From contig JAFLCM010000051.1 in assembly GCA_017303565.1 (NCBI GenBank), forward strand, positions 1-9,913: a DNA stretch of 9,913 nt, read 5' to 3'. This DNA is from Planctomycetota bacterium (GTDB taxonomy: Bacteria; Planctomycetota; Phycisphaerae; Phycisphaerales; UBA1924). Both the position numbers and the translations under genes were made by a program. Below are positions 1 to 5,665 of the stretch, piece by piece. The first letter of the stretch is position 1; each line of letters begins with the position of its first letter. The notes beneath the pieces were generated by a model, which made no database searches, was not told the DNA's origin, and saw only the letters and a list, made by a program, of their open reading frames with translations.

Positions 1-2
1 GC

Positions 3-467
3 CTGAGCGCGGCCGATCCGCGGGCCGAGCCGACCGACCGGGGCGAGCGCCCTCGGCGCGTGCTGCGCGCGGCGCTGTGGGTTGAGGCGGGCGCGGTGCT
101 GTGCGCCCAGTCGCTGGCGCTGGTTGCGCTCTCGGTGACGGCGCGATCGAACCTGTCGGTCGCGCTGGCGAGCCTGGCGTTCGGCGTCGTGCAGGTGGTG
201 GCGTTCGCGGTGCGGTACTTCGCGTCGATGCAGTACATCCGGTGGCTCTCGATGCGGCTGCCCAATCCGACGGTTCAGGTGAAAGCCCGGCGGATGCTGT
301 GGCTGGGGCCGCTCCTGATCACCGTTGGCTCACTGTGCCTGTACCTCGGGCCGATCGTGGCGCTGGTGCTGTACTACAACCTGCTGGACCTGGTCCGCCA
401 AAACCTCAAGCAGATCAGGGCCCGCGTGGCGGTCGGCGATGTGCCGGGCTCACGTGTCCCGGCGTGA
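3..467 (+). CDS. Multi-pass membrane protein, hypothetical (5' end probably outside window)
   Basis: The reading frame is open from the first bases of the window to a TGA at 465-467. The first in-frame start codon is a GTG at 60, but it has no Shine-Dalgarno sequence and the codons before it encode a plausible hydrophilic, charged N-terminal segment, so the true start is probably upstream and this is a partial gene. Numbered from the GTG, there are hydrophobic segments at about residues 5-27, 33-55 and 79-111. The last is long enough for one extended or two short helices and ends in a tyrosine/leucine-rich stretch (VALVLYYNLLDL). A basic tail follows (RQNLKQIRARV). I see no catalytic motif and do not recognise a named family. 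It is likely an inner-membrane protein. It lies 99 bp upstream of msrB on the same strand; nothing links their functions. Confidence 0.6.
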   Translation: MSAADPRAEPTDRGERPRRVLRAALWVEAGAVLCAQSLALVALSVTARSNLSVALASLAFGVVQVVAFAVRYFASMQYIRWLSMRLPNPTVQVKARRMLWLGPLLITVGSLCLYLGPIVALVLYYNLLDLVRQNLKQIRARVAVGDVPGSRVPA

Positions 468-554
468 AGCGTGGCGGGCGTCGGCGGCATCCAATGAGCG
501 TCCGGGGGCGAACAATCCGAGCGGCGCGGTTCCGCGTCGGCGTTGTCCCATATG

Positions 555-560
555 AAGGAG
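555..560 (+). promoter_or_regulatory. Shine-Dalgarno sequence deciding the msrB start
   Basis: AAGGAG stands six bases before the GTG at 567. It favours that GTG over the in-frame ATG at 552 and TTG at 543, neither of which has a comparable purine-rich site upstream. Confidence 0.7.
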
Positions 561-566
561 ATCACC

Positions 567-1187
567 GTGCTCGTTCGATCGCTGGCCCTTGCCGTGGTTC
601 TCGCTGGTCTTGCGGGGTGCGAGCGTGGCGGCGTGAGCGCGGCCGCCAAGGCGCCCGAGCGTCCGGTGGCGGCTCCCGCGCCCGAGGCTGAGCAAAGCGC
701 TGCCGGTTCCGGCGCTGCTGAGACCTGTGTCTCGACCGCTTCTGGAAAGGCTGAGGACATGACCACCGACTACAAGAAACTGACCGAGGCCGAGTGGAAG
801 CAGCGCCTGTCGCCCGATCGGTTCCACATCCTGCGCCAGAAGGGCACGGAGCGGGCGTTCACGGGCAAGTACTGGGACACCACCACGCCGGGCGTGTACA
901 GGTGCGCCGGCTGCGGCATCGTGCTGTTCACCAGCGACGCGAAGTTCGATTCGCACTGCGGCTGGCCGTCGTTCGACAAGATGGCCGCCGACGGCGTGAT
1001 CGAGGAGCACCGCGACACGTCCTATGGCATGGTGCGGACCGAGGTGGTGTGCAAGAACTGCGGCGGGCACCTGGGGCACGTCTTCGACGACGGGCCGACC
1101 GCGACGGGCCTGCGGTACTGCATCAACTCCGCGTCGATCGACTTGGAGGCGAAGGACGCCGACAAGCAGGGCGGCGAGAAGAAGTGA
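567..1187 (+). CDS. msrB: Peptide-methionine (R)-S-oxide reductase MsrB, predicted lipoprotein
   Basis: It reduces the R epimer of methionine sulfoxide in proteins, repairing oxidised methionine. From the GTG start the product is 206 residues. Residues 1-18 are a lipoprotein signal with the lipobox LAGC and lipidation site Cys18. An Ala/Pro/Glu-rich linker follows to about residue 64, then the MsrB domain. The domain has two CxxC zinc-binding pairs (Cys113/Cys116 in YRCAGCG and Cys162/Cys165 in CKNC), the CGWPSF motif with the probable resolving Cys131, HLGHVFDDGP, and the catalytic Cys185 in RYCINSAS. The 54-residue spacing between Cys131 and Cys185 matches the two-Cys, zinc-containing E. 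coli type. The domain call is firm. Location outside the cytoplasm is inferred from the lipobox. An internal ATG at 759 starts exactly where ordinary cytoplasmic MsrB proteins begin. The gene ends 4 bp from the convergent glycosyltransferase gene. Confidence 0.95.
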   Translation: MLVRSLALAVVLAGLAGCERGGVSAAAKAPERPVAAPAPEAEQSAAGSGAAETCVSTASGKAEDMTTDYKKLTEAEWKQRLSPDRFHILRQKGTERAFTGKYWDTTTPGVYRCAGCGIVLFTSDAKFDSHCGWPSFDKMAADGVIEEHRDTSYGMVRTEVVCKNCGGHLGHVFDDGPTATGLRYCINSASIDLEAKDADKQGGEKK

Positions 1188-1191
1188 GCGG

Positions 1192-2727
1192 TCAGGCGTA
1201 GACGCGGTGGACGCGTAGGCCGATGGATTCGAGTTCGGCACGCCGGCCCCACAGGTCGTCCTCGTGCAGGGCGGAACTGATCACGACGTCGGTGACGCCG
1301 AGGGCGGGGAGCTGCTTCGCGCCCACGACGGGCAGCGATTCGATCGAAGCGCCGGCGGGGTCGGGCGCATCGTCCATGATCGCGACGATGCGGGCCCCGG
1401 ACTTCAGGGCCGGCCTGAGGACCGCGCGGGTGTGGCGTCCCGCGCCCCACAGGGCGACCTTTGCACCATGAAGTGACGCCAGCGCGCGGGCCGTTCGTTC
1501 GCACGCGTCGGCGGGCACGGTGAAGTCTTCGGGCACGAGCGGGCGATCGGTTGGCCAGTCCCGCGGGGGCTGGGTCGTGACGCGTGAGAAGAGGGCCGCG
1601 GAGGCGTCGACCATCAGCGTGTCGGCGAAGCGCGCACGGGCGCGGTCGAACGCGGCTTGCCCGAGGGTTTCCACGCCGAGCGAAATGGCTCGAAGGACGC
1701 CGTCGGCGAGGGCCGCGCCGACCGCGTGGTCGTCCATGCCGGGCGGGGCGTCGACGATGACGCCGGCGGGGGGTAAGCCGGCGAGGGCCTCTTCCGCGCC
1801 CGAGACGCGGGTGACCACGGGCACGCAGCCGCGGGCCATCGCTTCGAGCATCGAGAGGCTCAGGCCCTCGAAGCGCGAGGGCAGCAGCAGCAAGTCGGCC
1901 TGGTCGAGGTGCTCGACGACGCCGTCGCTGCCGAGATGGGGATCGGGCGTGACGACCCTCAGGCCCGGGCTGCAGGCAGCGGCGCCTTGGAGTTGCGCGA
2001 GCAGCGGCCCGGAGCCGACGAGGGTGAGCTCGAGGGGGACGCCGCGGGCGCGGAGTTGGCGGTGGGCCTCGACAAGGGCGGCGACGCGCTTCTGGTGGTT
2101 CTCGAAGCGTCCGGTGTAGACGGCGCGGAGAGGTCGCCCGACGGCGCTTTGGCGGCGCGGGGGGGACGCCGGGACAGAAATGCCGTAGGGGATGTGCTCG
2201 ATGCGCTGCGAGGCCGCGGGGATGAAGGCTTGGAGCCCATGGGCGATGTCGCGGCTGACAGCGACGACGCCGGTCAGCAGTGGCTCGTGGGCGGCGGTGT
2301 TCAGGCGGTCGTATGCGATGTCGCTGTGGACGACGCCGACGGTGCGGATCACACCGGGGAGCCGCTGTGTGGCACCCGCGACGGCGGCGAAGGCGGCGGA
2401 GGTGTACGTCGGCAGCGCGACGACCGGCGAGTTGCGGAGCGCCGCAAGGGCGGCCGCTTCGCGCGCGACGGCTTCCGGCGTGTGGGCATCGCCGGGGACC
2501 ACCCGGATGTGCGGGTGGCTCGAGAGGTCGCCCAGCGTGCCGGCGTCGCAACTCGGCGGGCCGGTGCCGAGGAGGAGGCAGATACGCCAGCCCCTCTCGG
2601 CGAGGCTGGCGGCGAGGCGTTTGGCCCAGGTGGTGATGCCCCCGGTGATCGCGCCGTGGGGGAGGGTGATGAGGCACGCGCCGGGGTTGGGCGAGGGGGA
2701 CGGGGGATGGCGTTGAAGGTCGGTCAC
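1192..2727 (-). CDS. GT4-family glycosyltransferase with C-terminal Rossmann-like domain
   Basis: Predicted retaining GT-B glycosyltransferase of 511 residues that would move a sugar from an activated donor to a surface-glycan acceptor in the cytoplasm. The N-terminal half has the glycine-rich loop HGAITGGITTW (about 24-34), typical of GT4 enzymes. The C-terminal half has VYTGRFENHQKR (about 203-214), LVGSGP, and SRFEGLSLSMLEAM, in which Glu287 and Glu295 form the EX7E motif. From about residue 420 there is an extra domain, KVALWGAGRHTR, then a strand ending in DD and VVISS, resembling a dinucleotide- or nucleotide-sugar-binding Rossmann fold. The GTG start at 2727 is chosen because GGAG lies seven bases upstream and homology-like sequence begins soon after. 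The open frame continues to 3114, but that part is compositionally arbitrary Pro/Arg-rich sequence antisense to the neighbouring gene. The gene is divergent from the glycan operon and may share its control region. Donor and acceptor are unknown. Confidence 0.85.
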   Translation of the reverse strand: MTDLQRHPPSPSPNPGACLITLPHGAITGGITTWAKRLAASLAERGWRICLLLGTGPPSCDAGTLGDLSSHPHIRVVPGDAHTPEAVAREAAALAALRNSPVVALPTYTSAAFAAVAGATQRLPGVIRTVGVVHSDIAYDRLNTAAHEPLLTGVVAVSRDIAHGLQAFIPAASQRIEHIPYGISVPASPPRRQSAVGRPLRAVYTGRFENHQKRVAALVEAHRQLRARGVPLELTLVGSGPLLAQLQGAAACSPGLRVVTPDPHLGSDGVVEHLDQADLLLLPSRFEGLSLSMLEAMARGCVPVVTRVSGAEEALAGLPPAGVIVDAPPGMDDHAVGAALADGVLRAISLGVETLGQAAFDRARARFADTLMVDASAALFSRVTTQPPRDWPTDRPLVPEDFTVPADACERTARALASLHGAKVALWGAGRHTRAVLRPALKSGARIVAIMDDAPDPAGASIESLPVVGAKQLPALGVTDVVISSALHEDDLWGRRAELESIGLRVHRVYA

Positions 2728-2734
2728 GCCGGGG

Positions 2735-2738
2735 CTCC
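2735..2738 (-). promoter_or_regulatory. Shine-Dalgarno sequence for the minus-strand glycosyltransferase
   Basis: On the minus strand GGAG precedes the GTG at 2727 with a seven-base spacer. This fixes the start and argues against the longer N-terminal extension. Confidence 0.6.
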
Positions 2739-2776
2739 ATCGTCGCGCGGGAGGGCGGAACTGGAGCGGCCCCCGT

Positions 2777-2813
2777 GACACCCGGATTCTGAGGCGGGGG
2801 AGCGCGGGGTGTC
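2777..2813. repeat. Imperfectly spaced inverted repeat, possible operator
   Basis: GACACCC at 2777-2783 is the exact reverse complement of GGGTGTC at 2807-2813. The half-site starts are 30 bp apart, about three helical turns, and the 23-base spacer is not complementary. It sits directly upstream of the operon's first gene. A 7-bp match in GC-rich DNA can arise by chance, so a regulator-binding role is only a suggestion. Confidence 0.3.
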
Positions 2814-2825
2814 GATATCCGGGAC

Positions 2826-4976
2826 GTGACCGCGGGCGCTCCCACCATTCCGCCCGGCGCGGTGATTGCGCCGCACGCCGCACGCTCCGAAGCGGGGGCG
2901 GGGCTGTTGCATCGCCAACTGACGCTGCTGGGCGAGGAGGGCGCGGGCTTGGTCGGGGCCGGGGCGGTTGCGGGATTGCCGAGCCTGTGGACGCGCCGGG
3001 ACGCCCAGGCGGCGGCGAGAGCCGTGGCGTCGGCGGGAGACGGGCTGAAGCCGTTCGTGGTTGAGGGGCTGAGCACGGACCTGCTGGAACTCTTGCTCGA
3101 AGCGACGCCCTCACGCACGGACGCGTACTCGGCGCGGGCGGTCTTCGTGGAGCCGGATGCCGGGCGGGCGCTGGGTGTGCTGGCGGAGCGGGACGTGTCG
3201 GCGGCGCTGCGGCACCCGAGATTCAAGGTGTTCGTCGGTCCCGGCGCGGTGGAGAGGGTCGGCGCCTGGCTGAATGGGCTGGACGCGCTGCGGGTGTCGC
3301 TGCCGGACCGGGTGCTGAGGCCGCCCACGGCGGGAGGAGGACCGGCGCGGGTGCCGGGGCTGGAGGGCCTGCTGGCATCGGCGGCGGCGGCGCAGGCGGC
3401 GCTGCATGAGTCGTTGCGACGATCGGTTTGGCAGGCCTACGCGGCGCGGTCGCGGGAGTCCTGGAGGACGCGCTTCGCTTCGGGTGAACGGCTGAAGGTG
3501 CTCATCCCGATCAGCCGGTTCTCGACGTTCGTTCGCCATTCGGCGGAGGATCTGGCGGGGGCGCTGCGCCGGGCCGGGCATGAGGCGCTGGTGCTCACGG
3601 AGCCAGACGCCCACTCGAAACTCGCGTCGCCGGCGTATCTGGAGGCGTTCGACACGTTCGAGCCGGACCTGGTGGTCCTGATCAACTTCACGCGGCAGCA
3701 CATGGGGCAGGCGGTGCCGCCGGGGGTGCCGTTCGTGTGCTGGGTTCAGGACCGGATGGCGCACCTGTTCGATCCCGCGTGCGGGGCGGCGCAGGGGGAC
3801 CTCGACTTCCTGATCGGGCACATGCACGCGGACCTGTTCGATCACTTCAACTATCCTAGGAAGAACCGGCGGTTCCGGTTTGTTCCGGCGTGCCCGGTGA
3901 AGTTCCACGGGGGACCGATCGCGCCGGGGTTGATGGCGCGGCTGGCGTGCGACGTGTCCTACGCGAGCCACCAGAGCGAGACACCGGAGCGCTTCCATGA
4001 GCGCACGGCCCCGATGTTCGGCTCGGTCGCGAACGTGCGGGCGGCGCTGGAGCCGCTGCGGGCCGCGGCGTCGCGTTGGATGGACGACCTGGACGGGTCG
4101 CCGTCGGCGGTGCGCCCGGCGCGGGTGGACCTGGTGCGCGAGGCCCTCGCGGGCGCGGGGATGCCGAGGCCTGATGAGCGACTGGTGATGACGGTGTTTG
4201 GGAACTACCTCGTGCCGCTGATGGAGCGGATGCTGCGGCACCGGACGCTGGAATGGGCGGCGGCGGTGTGCCGTCGGCGCGGGTGGTCGCTGAGATTGTT
4301 CGGTCGGGGCTGGGTGTCGCACCCGACGCTGAGCGTGTTTGCCGGCGGGGCGATCGACCACGAAGAGGACGCGCTGCGGTCGGTCTACCGGGCCAGCCGG
4401 GTGAACCTGCACCTGTCCTTGAACACCAACAGCCACCAGCGCGTGATGGAGTGCGCTCTTTCGGGCGGCCTGATGATCCGGCGCGGACCTTCGCCGGATT
4501 GGGAGCTGGCGAAGACGGGGCTGATGTCCCGGGCCGCGGAGGGTTGGGTCGCGGAGCGTGAGGGCGAGATGGTGACCCGCTGCTGGACGGATGAGGGGGG
4601 GCTGATCCTGAAGAACTACTGGCGGCAGCGCGGGATCGAGCCGGCGTTCGACGATCACGGACGACCGGTGTTTCGGCGGCGGCTGGCGGAGGGCGTGTGG
4701 GAGCGTCACCGCCAAACGTGCCCGCACATGCCGCTCGAATCGATGCCGGACTACGCGTTCCCCGATGCGCACGAGACGCTCTTCTCCAGCGAGGCGGAAC
4801 TGGAGGCGGTGATCGAGCGGGCGCTCTCGGACGAACCGTGGCGTGAGCGCACGATCGCGGCTCACCGGCGTGTGGCAAGCGAGCAGGGCACGGTTGATGC
4901 GTTCGCCGCCGCGCTGCTCGGGCTCGTGAGAAAAGGGTTGGGTGTGGTGGTTCCGGCGAAGGAGGCTCCGAGATGA
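2826..4976 (+). CDS. CgeB-like glycosyltransferase with long N-terminal domain
   Basis: A 716-residue predicted cytoplasmic glycosyltransferase. Residues about 75-165 contain ARAVFVEPDAGRALGVL and FKVFVGP, resembling the N-terminal region of Maf-type (motility accessory factor) flagellin-glycosylation proteins; this is a weak, by-eye resemblance. From about residue 222 (RLKVLIPISRF) a GT-B fold begins, with VVLINFTR, PFVCWVQDR and LDFLIGHM as strands of the first Rossmann half. The second half has LRLFGRGW (about 489-496), then NLHLSLNTNSHQRVMECALSGG (about 527-548, where CgeB-family enzymes carry an N-rich loop and a conserved Glu), and the C-terminal LFSSEAELEAVIERAL with a helical tail. 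The GTG at 2826 is the only reasonable start after an in-frame TGA at 2790-2792, although it lacks a clear Shine-Dalgarno sequence. It is the first gene of the operon and overlaps the next gene by ATGA. Donor and acceptor are unknown. Confidence 0.8.
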   Translation: MTAGAPTIPPGAVIAPHAARSEAGAGLLHRQLTLLGEEGAGLVGAGAVAGLPSLWTRRDAQAAARAVASAGDGLKPFVVEGLSTDLLELLLEATPSRTDAYSARAVFVEPDAGRALGVLAERDVSAALRHPRFKVFVGPGAVERVGAWLNGLDALRVSLPDRVLRPPTAGGGPARVPGLEGLLASAAAAQAALHESLRRSVWQAYAARSRESWRTRFASGERLKVLIPISRFSTFVRHSAEDLAGALRRAGHEALVLTEPDAHSKLASPAYLEAFDTFEPDLVVLINFTRQHMGQAVPPGVPFVCWVQDRMAHLFDPACGAAQGDLDFLIGHMHADLFDHFNYPRKNRRFRFVPACPVKFHGGPIAPGLMARLACDVSYASHQSETPERFHERTAPMFGSVANVRAALEPLRAAASRWMDDLDGSPSAVRPARVDLVREALAGAGMPRPDERLVMTVFGNYLVPLMERMLRHRTLEWAAAVCRRRGWSLRLFGRGWVSHPTLSVFAGGAIDHEEDALRSVYRASRVNLHLSLNTNSHQRVMECALSGGLMIRRGPSPDWELAKTGLMSRAAEGWVAEREGEMVTRCWTDEGGLILKNYWRQRGIEPAFDDHGRPVFRRRLAEGVWERHRQTCPHMPLESMPDYAFPDAHETLFSSEAELEAVIERALSDEPWRERTIAAHRRVASEQGTVDAFAAALLGLVRKGLGVVVPAKEAPR
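4959..4965 (+). promoter_or_regulatory. Shine-Dalgarno sequence inside the end of the CgeB-like gene
   Basis: AAGGAGG lies seven bases before the ATG at 4973, within the last codons of the preceding gene. It is the strongest ribosome-binding site in the operon, so the methyltransferase can be initiated independently as well as by coupling. Confidence 0.65.
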
Positions 4977-5665
4977 GCACGGAAACCTCATCTTCAACCA
5001 GGCCGCTCGACTCCGGCGCGGTCAGCGCCCCGTGGATGCGGTACTACGAGCCGCGGGCGTACACCTGCCGTGAGGAGAAGGCTCCTTACATCGCCGCGAA
5101 GTACCGTGACCTGCTGGGCGGGTCGGTGCTCGACGTCGGCTGCGATCAGTGCTACCTGAAGCGGCATATTCCCCGCCCGGACCTGTACGTGGGGGTTGAC
5201 CTCGGGCCGCCGGCGGATGTGGCGGTGAACCTGGACCTCGAGCCGCTGCCGTTCGCGGACGGCTCGTTCGACGCGGTGGTGTGCGCGGACGTGCTGGAGC
5301 ACCTGGAGCGCATCCACGCGGTGTTCGACGGGCTGTGCCGGGTGGCGCGCCGGAGCGTGATCATCTCGCTGCCCGCGCCCCTGAACTCTCTGCTGTCGGA
5401 CGTGGCGCAGGGGCGCGAGGGCTGGAAGAAGTTCTACGGCCTGCCGCCCGAGCCGCCGGCAGACCGGCACCGGTGGTTCTTCGGCTTCGAGGACGCGCGC
5501 CGGTTCATCGCTCACCGCGCGGAGCGGGCCGGGTGGAGGATCGAGCAGCTCGACACCGAGTGGCACGGCGGGGCGTCGTGGAAGGACGAGCGGGGCGTGG
5601 AGCGGATCACCGGGCCCAACCTGACGCGGGGCATCCTGTGGTGCGTGCTGGAGCCGGCGCGATGA
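4973..5665 (+). CDS. Class I SAM-dependent methyltransferase
   Basis: A 230-residue predicted methyltransferase of the Methyltransf_11 type. SVLDVGCDQCYL (about 51-62) is motif I, where S-adenosylmethionine binds. It has GCDQC instead of the usual GCGxG, a variant that still keeps the Asp54 and Gly56 core. YVGVDLG (about 72-78) ends in the acidic residue expected to contact the SAM ribose. LPFADGSFDAVVCADVLEHL (92-111) is the motif II/III region. The C-terminal part, rich in Trp, His and Arg, probably forms the acceptor site. Its neighbours are glycosyltransferases, so a sugar or lipid-linked glycan is a likely substrate, but small-molecule or protein methylation cannot be excluded. The start overlaps the preceding stop (ATGA, 4973-4976) and its own stop overlaps the next start (5662-5665). 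Confidence 0.88.
   Translation: MSTETSSSTRPLDSGAVSAPWMRYYEPRAYTCREEKAPYIAAKYRDLLGGSVLDVGCDQCYLKRHIPRPDLYVGVDLGPPADVAVNLDLEPLPFADGSFDAVVCADVLEHLERIHAVFDGLCRVARRSVIISLPAPLNSLLSDVAQGREGWKKFYGLPPEPPADRHRWFFGFEDARRFIAHRAERAGWRIEQLDTEWHGGASWKDERGVERITGPNLTRGILWCVLEPAR

Larger units (their letters stand above)
2728..2825. promoter_or_regulatory. Divergent intergenic region, presumed bidirectional promoter
   Basis: These 98 bp separate the minus-strand GT4 gene from the start of the plus-strand glycan operon, so they should hold promoters for both. I cannot name convincing -35/-10 pairs. The only AT-richer patch near the operon start is GATATC at 2814-2819. An inverted repeat lies in the right half. 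The presence of promoters is inferred from gene orientation. Confidence 0.5.

Noticed and set aside
525..536. Short GC palindrome (CGCGG/CCGCG) between the membrane protein gene and msrB as a terminator
   Set aside because: The stem is only four to five pairs with a tiny loop and no following T-run; such palindromes are common in DNA this GC-rich.
543..566. TTG 543 or ATG 552 as the msrB start
   Set aside because: Neither has a Shine-Dalgarno sequence, while AAGGAG at 555-560 is ideally spaced for GTG 567. ATG 552 would still give a lipoprotein signal, so the function call does not change.
101..691. 196-codon plus-strand frame spanning the membrane protein end and the msrB start
   Set aside because: Gly/Arg-rich translation with no motif, overlapping two better-supported frames.
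2728..3114. N-terminal extension of the minus-strand glycosyltransferase to a start at 3114
   Set aside because: The extra 129 residues are Pro/Arg-rich, antisense to the CgeB-like gene, and unlike any GT4 N-terminus; GTG 2727 has a well-placed GGAG.
1022..3328. Very long open frame on the minus strand overlapping msrB, the GT4 gene and the CgeB-like gene
   Set aside because: It is Pro/Arg-rich with no recognisable motif and crosses three genes with clear domains. Long antisense frames are expected in DNA with this third-position GC bias.
3111..4997. 628-codon minus-strand frame opposite the CgeB-like gene
   Set aside because: Translation is Arg/His/Pro-rich low-complexity sequence; the plus strand encodes a coherent glycosyltransferase.
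5281..5661. N-terminal extension of the GT4-HAD gene to 5281
   Set aside because: It would overlap most of the methyltransferase in another frame with low-complexity Arg/Ala sequence; ATG 5662 gives the same ATGA junction seen elsewhere in the operon.
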